In this document: piece by piece, positions 37,845-47,166 of the stretch
Position numbering within the stretch: the first letter of the stretch is position 1
How the letters are laid out: the number at the start of each line of letters is the position of its first letter
Source: Sulfidibacter corallicola
Lineage (GTDB): Bacteria > Acidobacteriota > Holophagae > Acanthopleuribacterales > Acanthopleuribacteraceae
Length of the DNA: 64,000 nt
Reading direction: 5' to 3'
Assembly: GCF_017498545.1 (NCBI RefSeq)
Contig: NZ_CP071793.1
Span: forward strand, 10,038,256 to 10,102,255
Translations under genes and position numbers: made by a program
Notes under the pieces: generated by a model
Databases searched by the model: none
What the model was told of the DNA's origin: nothing
What the model saw: only the letters and a program-made list of their open reading frames with translations

Positions 37845-40222
37845 GGCCGATCCGATGCGCCGCTACCGGCATCCGAAGACACGGGCGGCTGCTTCTGCAT
37901 TTCCTGCATCTGGTTGCGTTTATGCTTCTTGAACAGCCGGAATCGCGAGGGTACCGGTTTGCGCGGATAGTGGTTGTTTTCCACGTCGGCGTCGGCGGTT
38001 TCCCAGCGCGGATCGATCCTGAAGGACTTGATTTCCCGATCGGTGGCGATCAGCTTGGTGACTCGTTCCGGATTGCGACGCCAGATCTCGGCGGGAATGC
38101 GCTGTTCCTCGATCTCGCCGTCGGCATAGGTGATTTCTAGCAGCACGGGCATGACCAGGCCGCCGACGTTTTCGAAGGTCACCATGTAGTAGTTCAGGTC
38201 GGCTTCGAGCAGCTTCAGCTCTTCCGGTTCGAAGTGTTCGGTACGCTCGCGGAACATCTCTTCCTGCAGGGGCGTGGGGGTGAACGGATCGTGATCGTTG
38301 TAGAAGTCGCGCAGCGAGGCGTAGGCCTCCACCCGTTTGGGCACATTGCGGTTCCGCTCCTCCGAGACGGAGAGCGGCTCTTCCTCCTGATCTTTGCGTT
38401 GCAGCGGTCCTTCGACCTCCGGTTCGCGACTGCCGTTGCGGTAGAGCTCCACCGAGGCGATCGAGAGGTCCACGTGGTCGGTCGAGTAGAACCAGCCACG
38501 CCAGAACCAATCGAGATCCACCCCGGAGGCGTCTTCCATGGTTCGGAAAAAGTCGGCGGGCATCGGCCGTTTGAACTGCCAGCGTCGCGAGTATTCGCGA
38601 AATGCGAAGTCGAACAGCTCCCGGCCCAGGATCGTCTCGCGCAGGATGTTCAAGGCGGTGGCGGGTTTGGCGTAGGCGTTGTTGCCGAATTGCAGCAGCG
38701 ACTCCGAGTTGGTCATGATCGGGACCTGGGCGTCGCTGACCATGTATTCGATGATGTCGCGCGGTTCACCACGACGCGAGGGGTAGCGGTCTTCCCATTC
38801 CTTCTCCGCGAGGAACTGAACGAAGGTGTTGAGTCCCTCGTCCATCCAGGTCCACTGGCGTTCGTCGGAATTGACGATCATGGGGAAATAGTTGTGCCCC
38901 ACCTCGTGGATGATGACCGAAATCAAGCCGTACTTGGTGCGGCGCCCATAGGTTTTGTCCTTCTCGGGGCGCGGGCCGTTGAAGCAGATCATGGGGTATT
39001 CCATGCCGTAAACGGGGCCGTTCACCGAAATCGCGACGGGATAGGGATACACCAGGGTGTAGCGGTTGTAGACCGCCAGCGTGTGCACGATCGAATGGGT
39101 GGAATAGCGCTCCCACAAGGGATTTCCTTCCTTGGGGTAGTAGGACATCGCCATCACGGTCTCGCCGTTTTCCTGTTTGAAACCCCAGGCGTCCCAAATG
39201 AACTTGCGCGAACTGGCGAAGGCGAAGTCGCGCACCTCCTTGGCTTCGAACACCCAGGTGCGCGTATCCTTGGCCCGGCTCGACTCGTTGGCGGTCGCCT
39301 CGGCCTCCGTGATGACCATGACCGGCTCTTTGGCGGTGCGCGCCTTCTCCAAGCGCCGGCGCCACTCCGGTCGGAGCACTTCGTCGGCGTTCTGCAGCAC
39401 GCCGGTGGCGGCCACCACGTGGTCGCTGGGCACGGTGATCGCCACGCGGTAGTCGCCGAATTCGAGCGTGAACTCGCCACGGCCCAGGAACTGTTTGTGC
39501 TGCCAGCCGTTGACGTCGGTATAGGCGGCCATGCGCGGGAAGAACTGGGCGATTTCGTAGAGGTAGTTGCCGTCCTCTTCGAAATACTCGTAACCCGCAC
39601 GGGTTCGAAAATCTTTCTGGTCCACGATCGGGTAATCCCAAACCACCTCGAACGACATCTGTTCGCCGGGTTTCAAGGGCTGCGGCAAATCGACGCGCAT
39701 CATGGTCTTGACGATCGTGTGACGCAGCGGCCGACCCTCGCCGTCACGCACATCTTTAATGTCGAAACCGCCGTGGAACTCGCGCCCGGCTACATAGGGC
39801 CGAATACTTCCGACCTGGACCTTCTCTTCGTCCGGCAGGTAGATCGACTTGCTGTGACTCTTGTAGAGCTTTGGCGCCGGTTCGGCCAGGCGCTGATCGC
39901 TGTCCGCGGCGAATCGGTTTTGATCGAGCTGAACCCAAAGGTACCGCAAGGTGTCGGGAGAGCGGTTGTAGTAGGTGACACGCGCCTCTCCGGAGATGTG
40001 CTGGCGGGTGTCATCCAAGACGAGATTGATGTCGTAGTCGGCGCGCTGTTGCCAATACTCGTGCCCCGGTGCTCCGGAGGCCGTGCGGTAATCGTTGGGC
40101 GTCGGCAAGATTTCTTCGAGCTGACGGAATTTGTCTTCGGGTTGATGCTTACCGCCGGCCATCAGGGCAGCGGAGAGCATACACGCTACAGAAAGAGCGG
40201 TACAGAAAAACCGTAGGCACAC
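37841..40222 (-). CDS. Exported M1-family (gluzincin) aminopeptidase-like metalloprotease
   Basis: The 793-residue product has a signal peptide (about residues 1-22). It then carries a beta-sandwich N-terminal domain and a thermolysin-like catalytic domain with HEVGH at 439-443 and the third zinc ligand Glu462 (H-E-x-x-H-x18-E, in TWMDEGLNTF). A long C-terminal part follows, containing WFWRGWFYSTDHVDLSIASV. Bacterial homologues of this size are periplasmic M1 peptidases; the exact specificity is not evident. The GTG start at 40222 follows AGGAGA by 5 bases. It is co-transcribed with the DUF6702-like gene. Confidence 0.93.
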   Translation of the reverse strand: MCLRFFCTALSVACMLSAALMAGGKHQPEDKFRQLEEILPTPNDYRTASGAPGHEYWQQRADYDINLVLDDTRQHISGEARVTYYNRSPDTLRYLWVQLDQNRFAADSDQRLAEPAPKLYKSHSKSIYLPDEEKVQVGSIRPYVAGREFHGGFDIKDVRDGEGRPLRHTIVKTMMRVDLPQPLKPGEQMSFEVVWDYPIVDQKDFRTRAGYEYFEEDGNYLYEIAQFFPRMAAYTDVNGWQHKQFLGRGEFTLEFGDYRVAITVPSDHVVAATGVLQNADEVLRPEWRRRLEKARTAKEPVMVITEAEATANESSRAKDTRTWVFEAKEVRDFAFASSRKFIWDAWGFKQENGETVMAMSYYPKEGNPLWERYSTHSIVHTLAVYNRYTLVYPYPVAISVNGPVYGMEYPMICFNGPRPEKDKTYGRRTKYGLISVIIHEVGHNYFPMIVNSDERQWTWMDEGLNTFVQFLAEKEWEDRYPSRRGEPRDIIEYMVSDAQVPIMTNSESLLQFGNNAYAKPATALNILRETILGRELFDFAFREYSRRWQFKRPMPADFFRTMEDASGVDLDWFWRGWFYSTDHVDLSIASVELYRNGSREPEVEGPLQRKDQEEEPLSVSEERNRNVPKRVEAYASLRDFYNDHDPFTPTPLQEEMFRERTEHFEPEELKLLEADLNYYMVTFENVGGLVMPVLLEITYADGEIEEQRIPAEIWRRNPERVTKLIATDREIKSFRIDPRWETADADVENNHYPRKPVPSRFRLFKKHKRNQMQEMQKQPPVSSDAGSGASDRP

Positions 40223-41009
40223 AATATTCTCCTAAAAATCGCTCCCGAACCACAGGTGGAATAAGGCGGCAAGCACCGAAACGACGACCCGCGCGATTCG
40301 GGAAAATCACCTTGCATGACGCACAAGGAATCACTGAAATATGTGGGGAGCCAGAAACCTGAGCCGCAAATAAATCCAAAACCGTGAGAAAAGAGTTGTC
40401 GACAGGCGCGGCAACTCAGCGGCAATCGTCGGTAATCATCAGTAATTAAAGCATCTAAACTTAGATGTCATGTTTCACATTCTTGGAGATGTAAATCGAG
40501 AAGTCAACGAAAAACTTGGTACATCACGTCACTTCGTGATCAGACGATCGCGCTCGGCGACCCACCGTGCCCAGGGTGGGAAGACCGGTCGAGGGTGTAC
40601 CGTCGATCGAGCAACGGTGGCGATCTCCAGTTTATTCCAGGCATATACGGGTAAGACATCAGGCAGCGTTCATCCGAGAGATGGAAGGATCGGGACTACC
40701 AAGATGGTTCCACCCGGAATTCGGCGACCAGATCACTTCTCCGATGGTTCCACCCGGAATTCGGCGACCAGATCACCTCTTCGATGGATGGTTTCCATAT
40801 CGGTAGACACCGGGTCCATTGTGATTGGGACATGAGGCTCCGGTTCGACCTGGAGTCGGACCCGCCACGATGCACTTCGCAGTGGATCGGGCGCCGCACA
40901 ACGGTTGCAACGTCGAGCGGTTCCCAGTCGAACGCAATTGAGGCCGGGGAATCTCGGGACCCCGTGCCCCGGGGTTTCCCACCCTTCGAGGCACTGCCGA
41001 TCGGGTTGT
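40223..41009. other. ~790-bp intergenic region with a 40-bp tandem repeat
   Basis: No convincing ORF on either strand. Several short frames on both strands lack motifs. The tandem repeat at 40703-40790 is listed separately. The promoter for the M1 peptidase gene (minus) must lie near 40230-40460, an AT-richer stretch. Confidence 0.45.
40703..40790. repeat. 40-bp tandem repeat, two good copies and a decayed third
   Basis: GATGGTTCCACCCGGAATTC followed by GGCGACCAGATCAC is present at 40703-40736 and again at 40743-40776 (period 40). A third start, GATGGATGGTTTCC, falls in phase at 40783. Confidence 0.9.
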
Positions 41010-41924
41010 CTAGGACGAGGAAGGCAGCTTCGGGGCTTTGGAAAGTTCGCTCATGAGGGCGCTGAGAATCGACGCTTCGGAGAGGGGCGCATCATCCGGC
41101 AGACCGCCCGCGAGGTCACGCGCCTGAAGGCGCAACGTCTCCATTTGCGTTTCGTCCAGGGCATGCTGCGACAAGTCCTGCCATATGCGATCCCAAAAAC
41201 GCAGCTTGGAGATCTTCTCCGCACCGCGGTAGAGGATGAAGATGTGATCCTGTTCGGGACCGCCTAAGCCTGGCCGAGCCACAAACCCCAAGAACGGCTG
41301 AAGTTGTTCCCGATCTTCATACACCAGGAGCAACTGCAGGTTGGCCGCGGAATCCGGGATGTACCGCACTTCGACGCCCTTGAAACCCGGCGACGTCATT
41401 TGGGCGTTGATCAGGAACTGAGTGCGGCAATCGGCGAGATCCTCGTCGGTGAGGCCCGGGAACACCAATTCGGGATGATCCGGACTGAGGCGGCTGATGC
41501 CGCGAACCACGATGAGTCGCTCATTGTGGAGCACGTCCTGTAAATAGTCGTAGTAAAGGTCGAAATCGATGACTTCCTCGAATCGCTTGAAATTCAGGCG
41601 AATGTACCGCGCCGCGCCGCGGGCGGTCGCCTCCTGGATTTTCACGATTTCGAAGGGCTGGCCGGGAAGTCGCTGCAATTCTTTGATGGCGTTGTTGATG
41701 GCACCCTTGACCGGATCGCCGGTGGCCTGCAGGTGCCCCTTGACGGCGCGAAGATGCGCGCCGAGTTCCTCCTCGGGAATGACCTCGTAGAGGCGCTCGA
41801 AGAGATACTCGAGCGCCTCGTACTGAATACCCCTGGTCTTACGGCCACGCGGCATGAGATCGCGCATGAGCTGCCAGGCCTCGATTTCCACACGGGTTCG
41901 CTTACGCGAGATACGTTGAAGCAT
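41010..41924 (-). CDS. Uncharacterised cytoplasmic protein
   Basis: I do not recognise this 304-residue protein. It has no signal peptide or TM segment. The N-terminal ~60 residues are helical and basic (MLQRISRKRTRVEIEAWQLM, then RDLMPRGRKTRG). The middle has mixed alpha/beta character with LYYDYLQDVLHNERLIVVRG and LTDEDLADCRTQFLINAQMT. A later segment reads QLLLVYEDREQLQPFLGFVA. The C-terminus is acidic and ends LSKAPKLPSSS. ATG at 41924 has AGGAG 8 bases upstream. It is divergent from the Mrp operon across 359 bp, so the two could share a regulatory region. The function is unknown. Confidence 0.7.
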   Translation of the reverse strand: MLQRISRKRTRVEIEAWQLMRDLMPRGRKTRGIQYEALEYLFERLYEVIPEEELGAHLRAVKGHLQATGDPVKGAINNAIKELQRLPGQPFEIVKIQEATARGAARYIRLNFKRFEEVIDFDLYYDYLQDVLHNERLIVVRGISRLSPDHPELVFPGLTDEDLADCRTQFLINAQMTSPGFKGVEVRYIPDSAANLQLLLVYEDREQLQPFLGFVARPGLGGPEQDHIFILYRGAEKISKLRFWDRIWQDLSQHALDETQMETLRLQARDLAGGLPDDAPLSEASILSALMSELSKAPKLPSSS

Positions 41925-42283
41925 ATGCACCACTCCTGAAGCTATCCTATCGTAGCTCGGGACGTAATTTGAAAAAAATTTATATTTTTATAAATTAAAT
42001 CATGATATTCTTCCTGCGTCCTCTACGGACATTGCCCTCTCCATCCTTCTTCACCCCCGACGGGGCGACCTCATCCGCACCGTCGGCTCCGCCTGGTCGG
42101 TCCCCGCTAGGGTTCCGGCCGGGCTCTTTTCATGTGGATTTCGAACCCACGGCACCGGCCCACGCGCAAACCCTCACGGCACTCGAATGCCGGGACCATT
42201 TCATCAGTCGGGCCACCCGGTCGCGTCAACGCTTCGATCCAAAACGTTCCCCTCGACCAACCATTCTTTGAAAGGAACCCTAC
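41925..42283. other. Divergent control region upstream of the Mrp operon
   Basis: The AT-rich stretch 41966-42010 (ATTTATA-loop-TATAAAT palindrome at 41978-41995) is probably the promoter core. It is followed by a pyrimidine-rich, then GC-rich leader of about 250 nt before mrpA. I could not fold a known riboswitch in it. Confidence 0.45.
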
Positions 42284-44599
42284 ATGTCACTGCCTTTGCT
42301 GCTGCTCGGCGGCTTTGTGGCAAGTGCGCTCGCACCGCGGCTCTGCAAAACGCTGCCGCGGCTGGGCGCCCTGTTGCTCGCGATCTGGCCACTCGCCTTC
42401 GCGGCCCATCTCTTCAGGCTCGCACCGGACATCCTTGCCGGCAAACCCTTCGAGCATGCCATCGAATGGGCGCCCGCGCTCGGTATTTCGCTTTCCTTCT
42501 ACGTGGACGAACTCAGCCTGCTGTTCGGCTTGATGGTCTCGCTCGTCGGCGTCGTCGTGATGGTGTACGCCGCCTCCTATTTGAAGGGCCACGCGTACCT
42601 GGGCCGCTTCTACGCGATGCTGCTGATGTTCATGACCGCCATGAACGCCGTGGTGTGTTCCGGCAACGTGATCAGCCTGTTCATCGCCTGGGAGCTGACC
42701 GGGATTTCCTCGTACCTGTTGATCGGGTTCAAGCACGACAAGGAAGTGCCACGAGCGGCCGCGCTCCAGGCCCTGTTGATCACGACGGCCGGCGGTCTCG
42801 CCCTGCTCGCGGGCTTGGTGATGGTAGGTTCGATCGCCGGTACCTACGAGCTTCGCGAGCTGCTGGCGAACGGGGACCTGATCCGGAACCACGATCTCTA
42901 CGGATGGATCCTGGTCCTGATCCTGCTGGGCGCCTTCACCAAATCGGCCCAGTTCCCATTTCACTTCTGGCTACCGCGCGCCATGGAGGCACCGACACCG
43001 ATCAGCGCCTATCTGCACTCGGCCACCATGGTCAAGCTCGGCGTGTTCCTGCTGGCGCGCTTCTATCCGATGCTCGCCGGTACGCCGGAGTGGACGGCCC
43101 TTCTGACGTTTTTCGGTGGCGTGACGATGGTCATGGGCGCCTTGCGGTCGCCGTTCCAAGACGACTTGAAGGCGGTGCTCGCCTATTCGACCCTGAGCGT
43201 GCTGGGCATGCTCACCTTTTTGCTGGGATTGGGCGGCAAGGTCGCACTCAAGGCGGTGGTCCTGGTCACCATCGCGCACGCGCTCTACAAGGCGCCGCTG
43301 TTCCTGGTCGCCGGTACGGTCGACCACGCCACCGGCACCCGGTCCGTGCGATCGCTGAGTGGGCTACGCACCAAAATGCCATGGACCTTCGCGACCGGCC
43401 TCATCGCCGGCCTGTCCATGCTCGGCGCACCTCCCCTACTGGGATTCGTGGCAAAGGAGACCCTGCTGGACGCCTCGCTGGCCAGCGCCTATCCCATTCC
43501 GACCACCACCGCCGCCGCGATCACCGGCATCGGCCTGATGGCCGCCGCCTGGGTGGCCGGCATCAAACCGTTCCTGGGTGAACCGTCCACGGCCGCCCAA
43601 CGCGCCCACGGGGTTTCTCCCGGTTTCTGGCTGGGTCCGTTGCTGCTGGCGAGCCTGGGCCTGGTTTTCGGATTGGTCACGGCGCTCGTGGCACCCTGGA
43701 CCCTGGGCGCCACCGCAGCGATTCAGGGGGCACCGGCCGCGTTCAAGGTCGCCCTGTGGCATGGATTCACACCGGCGCTCGCCACGAGCGGGATCGTTCT
43801 GGCGCTGGGTACCGGGCTCATCGCGCTACGCGACCTGCTGAAGGACCGCCTCGACCGAATCGAGTGGCGCGGCCTGCCGAGACCCTCCACACTCTATCAG
43901 CAAGGGTACGAAGCCATGTTCGTGGTCGCGAGAGGTCTGACCGACCGCACCCAATCGGATTCGCTGCGCGACAACCTGAGCACCATTCTGTTCGCGTTCC
44001 TGCTCCTGGGCGGGTATACCCTCTACCGCTTGGGTGGGTTGCCGAGCCCGCCCACCGTCGAACTCCACTGGTTGGAGGTGGGGTTGGGCTCGATCCTCCT
44101 GGCCGCATCGTTCGCCGCCATTCGGGCCCGCTCCATGCTCAACGCAGCCCTGATGTTGGGCGTGGTGGGATTCGCCATGAGCGCGGTCTTCCTGGTCTAC
44201 GGTGCGGTCGACCTGGCCATCACCCAAATCGTGGTGGACACCCTGACCGTGTTGCTCTTCGTCCTGGTGGTCCACAAACTTCCGAGGTTCGCCCGCCTGT
44301 CCACCAAAAAGACGATGATCCGCGACGCGATCCTGGCCAGCCTGGCGGGCATCTTCATGACCTTTCTCGTGCTCAAGGCCCATCAGGTCAACGTCCACGA
44401 GCCCATTTCCGGTTTCTTCGCCGAGAAGGCGGTCCCCGAGGCCTTCGGCCGCAATATCGTCAACGTGATCCTGGTGGATTTCCGAGCGTTGGACACACTC
44501 GGCGAAATCACCGTGCTGATGGCGGGCGCGCTGGGCGTGTATCTGCTCGTCCGTTCGGGTGAGGCCAAAGCCAAACCAAGGGAGGTCCAAGGCACATGA
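42284..44599 (+). CDS. mrpA: Multisubunit Na+/H+ antiporter subunit MrpA
   Basis: MrpA is the large NuoL/ND5-like subunit of the Mrp complex, which exchanges Na+ (or K+) for H+ at the cytoplasmic membrane. The 771-residue product has about 20 hydrophobic segments. The conserved antiporter Glu lies in ISLFIAWELTGISSYLLIGF near residue 140 and the Lys/His core in FWLPRAMEAPTPISAYLHSA with TMVKLGV near 235-255. The C-terminal ~180 residues (from ILFAFLLLGGYTLYRLG) include an MbhD-type domain and the MrpB-like TVLLFVLVVHKLP segment. AAGGA precedes the ATG. It is the first of seven tightly packed genes. Confidence 0.95.
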   Translation: MSLPLLLLGGFVASALAPRLCKTLPRLGALLLAIWPLAFAAHLFRLAPDILAGKPFEHAIEWAPALGISLSFYVDELSLLFGLMVSLVGVVVMVYAASYLKGHAYLGRFYAMLLMFMTAMNAVVCSGNVISLFIAWELTGISSYLLIGFKHDKEVPRAAALQALLITTAGGLALLAGLVMVGSIAGTYELRELLANGDLIRNHDLYGWILVLILLGAFTKSAQFPFHFWLPRAMEAPTPISAYLHSATMVKLGVFLLARFYPMLAGTPEWTALLTFFGGVTMVMGALRSPFQDDLKAVLAYSTLSVLGMLTFLLGLGGKVALKAVVLVTIAHALYKAPLFLVAGTVDHATGTRSVRSLSGLRTKMPWTFATGLIAGLSMLGAPPLLGFVAKETLLDASLASAYPIPTTTAAAITGIGLMAAAWVAGIKPFLGEPSTAAQRAHGVSPGFWLGPLLLASLGLVFGLVTALVAPWTLGATAAIQGAPAAFKVALWHGFTPALATSGIVLALGTGLIALRDLLKDRLDRIEWRGLPRPSTLYQQGYEAMFVVARGLTDRTQSDSLRDNLSTILFAFLLLGGYTLYRLGGLPSPPTVELHWLEVGLGSILLAASFAAIRARSMLNAALMLGVVGFAMSAVFLVYGAVDLAITQIVVDTLTVLLFVLVVHKLPRFARLSTKKTMIRDAILASLAGIFMTFLVLKAHQVNVHEPISGFFAEKAVPEAFGRNIVNVILVDFRALDTLGEITVLMAGALGVYLLVRSGEAKAKPREVQGT

Positions 44600-45006
44600 A
44601 AGCATCCTACCTACTCGAAATCGCCACCCGACGGCTCACGCCACTGCTGCTGCTCTTCTCGTTGTGGGCCCTGCTGCGCGGCCACAACGCGCCCGGCGGC
44701 GGCTTCATCGGGGGCTTGATGGCCGCCAGCGCCTTCGGTTTCTACTCCATCAGCTTCGGCCCGACCGCCACGCGGGCCTACCTGCGGGTGGACCCCTTCA
44801 TGCTGATCGGCACCGGCGTGGCCACCTCGCTTTTCTCGGGGCTTCTGGCCTGGTTCTTCGGCAAACCCTTCCTGACCGGCCTGTGGACCAAACTCGACTG
44901 GGCCGGCGGACTGAAGCTCGGCACCCCCCTGCTCTTCGACGTGGGGGTCTACCTGACGGTCATCGGGGTCACCGTATCCCTGTTGCTGCACCTGGAGGAG
45001 GACTGA
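44596..45006 (+). CDS. mrpB: Na+/H+ antiporter subunit MrpB
   Basis: The 136-residue membrane protein has four TM segments and the MrpB hallmark ARRLTPLLLLFSLWALLRGH-type opening (here ATRRLTPLLLLFSLWALLRG) followed by HNAPGGGFIGGLMAAS. The H-x-x-PGGGF-x-GG motif is diagnostic of MrpB/MnhB. Its ATG overlaps the mrpA stop by 4 bp (ATGA). Confidence 0.95.
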   Translation: MKASYLLEIATRRLTPLLLLFSLWALLRGHNAPGGGFIGGLMAASAFGFYSISFGPTATRAYLRVDPFMLIGTGVATSLFSGLLAWFFGKPFLTGLWTKLDWAGGLKLGTPLLFDVGVYLTVIGVTVSLLLHLEED

Positions 45007-45007
45007 G

Positions 45008-45346
45008 ATGGAATGGTTCTGGGCGATCATCGTCGGGGCGCTCTTCGCCACCGCAATCTTCCAACTGCTGCGCCGAAACCTCGCAAAACTGGCGATCGGC
45101 CTGATTCTGCTGAGCAACGCCGCCAACCTGCTGATCTTTTCCTCCGCGGGCCTGACCCGAGGGAAACCACCCATGGTCCCCGAAGGTGTCGAAACCCTGG
45201 CCGCCGGCCACGCCGATCCCCTGCCGCAGGCCCTGATCCTGACCGCCATCGTCATCAGTTTCGGGGTCATCGCCTTCTTTCTGGCGCTGCTGCGACTCGC
45301 CTCGCAGCGTTTGGGCATTACCGATCTCGAAGAACTCAAGGAGTAA
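45008..45346 (+). CDS. mrpC: Na+/H+ antiporter subunit MrpC
   Basis: The 112-residue NuoK-like protein has three TM segments. It shows the conserved LAIGLILLSNAANLLIF segment near residue 30 and PLPQALILTAIVISFGVIAF near 75, including the P-x-x-Q-A-L-x-L-T-A-I-V motif of MrpC. It begins 2 bp after the mrpB stop. Confidence 0.95.
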   Translation: MEWFWAIIVGALFATAIFQLLRRNLAKLAIGLILLSNAANLLIFSSAGLTRGKPPMVPEGVETLAAGHADPLPQALILTAIVISFGVIAFFLALLRLASQRLGITDLEELKE

Positions 45347-45349
45347 TGG

Positions 45350-46840
45350 ATGAATCCCATGCTGATCCTGCCGATCGTCATTCCGCTGATCACCGCTCTG
45401 GCGTTGGTCCTCTCGGGGTGGAACGGCAGAAAGGCCGCGTGGCTGGCGCTGATCGGCGCCCTCGCCCATTTCGCGGTCAACATCTCGTTGCTCCTCGGGG
45501 TCGTGAACGGCGGCATTCAGGCCACCTACCTCGGCGATTGGTCGGCGCCCTACGGCATCACCCTCGTCGCCGACAACCTGGCGGCCGCCTTGGTGGCGGT
45601 CACGGGATTGATGGGCACCACCGTCTGCCTTTTCGGTATCCGCGACAACCTTGACGAGAGCTGCGGCCGCGGCTTCTTCCCTCTGTTTCACCTGCTGTTG
45701 ATGGGCGTGACCGGCGCATTCCTGGCGGGCGACATCTTCAACCTCTACGTGTGGTTCGAAGTCATGCTGATCGCGTCGTTCATTCTTCTGGCCAAGGGCG
45801 GCTCGCGTATCGAGTTGATCGCCTCGGTGAAGTACGTGACCATGAACCTGGTCTCGTCGGCCATTTTCCTGGCCGGGATCGGTCTGCTGTACGCTAAGAC
45901 CGGTACGCTGAACATGGCCGATCTCGCCCTGAAACTGAACGAGAACCCGGACGCCCGGCTGGTGCTTTCGAGCGGAGCCTTCTTCCTGACCGCCTTCGGC
46001 ATCAAGGCCGCGGTGTTTCCGGTGTATTTCTGGTTGCCCGCCTCCTATCACGCACCGCCGACCGCCGTGGCCGCCATCTTCTCGGGCCTGTTGACGAAGG
46101 TGGGCGTCTATGCCCTGATGCGCACCTTCACCCTGATCTTCACCCAGGACCAGGAATTCGTGACGGACCTGTTGCTGGTGGTCGCGGGATTGACGATGGT
46201 GATGGGCGTGCTGGGCGCGGTTTCCCAAAACGACATTCGCCGCATTCTGTCGTTCCACATCATCAGCCAGATCGGCTACATGATCATGGGGCTGGCGCTG
46301 ATGTCGCCATTGGCGATCGCAGGCGCGGTGTTCTACCTGATCCACCACATCATCGTCAAAACCAACCTGTTCCTGATCGGCGGCATCATCGCCTATCACG
46401 GCAACGGCAGCTACGAGCTGAAACGACTCGGCGGCCTGTTTCGCCATCAGGCGTGGCTGGCGGTGTTGTTCCTGATACCCGCCATGTCGCTGGCCGGGTT
46501 CCCGCCGCTTTCCGGCTTCTTTTCCAAATTCGTGCTGATCAAGGCCGGTATCGAAGCCCAGAGCTGGTGGATCGTGGCCGTCGCGTTGATGGTCAGCGTC
46601 TTGACCCTGGTCTCCATGAGCAAGATCTGGAACGAAGCCTTTTGGAAACCGCGTGCCGAGGAGAAGGGCGACGGCGCCACGCCGGTCGGATTTTGGATGC
46701 CGGCCTGCATCCTGGCCTCGGTGACCCTGGGCATCGGGCTGAACCCGGGCCCGTTGTTCGAATTCAGCCAGGAAACCGCAGCCCAGCTCCTGAACTCCGA
46801 ACGCTACATTCGCGCGGTGCTCGGGGAGGTGGTGCCGTGA
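45350..46840 (+). CDS. mrpD: Na+/H+ antiporter subunit MrpD
   Basis: The 496-residue NuoN/NuoM-like subunit has about 14 TM segments. The conserved Glu lies in FNLYVWFEVMLIASFILLAK near residue 140, the Lys in AVFPVYFWLPASYHAPPTAV near 225, and FSGLLTKVGVYALMR follows. MrpD is an ion-translocating subunit alongside MrpA. It starts 3 bp after mrpC and overlaps mrpE by 4 bp. Confidence 0.95.
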   Translation: MNPMLILPIVIPLITALALVLSGWNGRKAAWLALIGALAHFAVNISLLLGVVNGGIQATYLGDWSAPYGITLVADNLAAALVAVTGLMGTTVCLFGIRDNLDESCGRGFFPLFHLLLMGVTGAFLAGDIFNLYVWFEVMLIASFILLAKGGSRIELIASVKYVTMNLVSSAIFLAGIGLLYAKTGTLNMADLALKLNENPDARLVLSSGAFFLTAFGIKAAVFPVYFWLPASYHAPPTAVAAIFSGLLTKVGVYALMRTFTLIFTQDQEFVTDLLLVVAGLTMVMGVLGAVSQNDIRRILSFHIISQIGYMIMGLALMSPLAIAGAVFYLIHHIIVKTNLFLIGGIIAYHGNGSYELKRLGGLFRHQAWLAVLFLIPAMSLAGFPPLSGFFSKFVLIKAGIEAQSWWIVAVALMVSVLTLVSMSKIWNEAFWKPRAEEKGDGATPVGFWMPACILASVTLGIGLNPGPLFEFSQETAAQLLNSERYIRAVLGEVVP

Positions 46841-47166
46841 ACATTGCGAAATTCACCTATAAATTTCTCTGCTTCCTGCCCTATTACACGGGTCAGGTGA
46901 TCAAATCCAACTGGCAGGTGATTCGCGACGTGGTGACACGGGAGAACTACGCCCGACCCGCGGTCCTGAAGATTCCCATCTCGCTCACCCACCCGGGCGA
47001 GATCTTCATGCTCGCCAACCTGGTGACCATGACGCCCGGCACCCTGTGCCTGGACATCTCGGACGATCGCTCCTGCCTGTTCATTCACGTCATGTTCAAC
47101 AACGACGAAGAAATTCGGCGCGAAATCGCGGACCTGGAACACCGCATCGGAGGTTTGTTTTCATGA
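46837..47166 (+). CDS. mrpE: Na+/H+ antiporter subunit MrpE (short form)
   Basis: The GTG start at 46837 overlaps the mrpD stop (GTGA) with GGGGAGG upstream. The 109-residue product has the MrpE core NIAKFTYKFLCFLPYYTGQV, then VLKIPISLTHPGEIFMLANL and VTMTPGTLCLDISDD, which is the conserved T-x-x-E-x-x-L-A-N-x-I-T-L-T-P-G-T pattern. Most MrpE proteins are about 160 residues with an extra N-terminal TM hairpin, absent here. The same frame stays open upstream inside mrpD, so the short start rests on the ribosome site and operon geometry. Confidence 0.85.
   Translation: MNIAKFTYKFLCFLPYYTGQVIKSNWQVIRDVVTRENYARPAVLKIPISLTHPGEIFMLANLVTMTPGTLCLDISDDRSCLFIHVMFNNDEEIRREIADLEHRIGGLFS

Noticed and set aside
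38234..40216. 660-codon plus-strand frame antisense to the M1 peptidase gene
   Set aside because: Same artefact as above: it has no motif, and the opposite strand carries a signal peptide, HEVGH-x18-E and a ribosome site.
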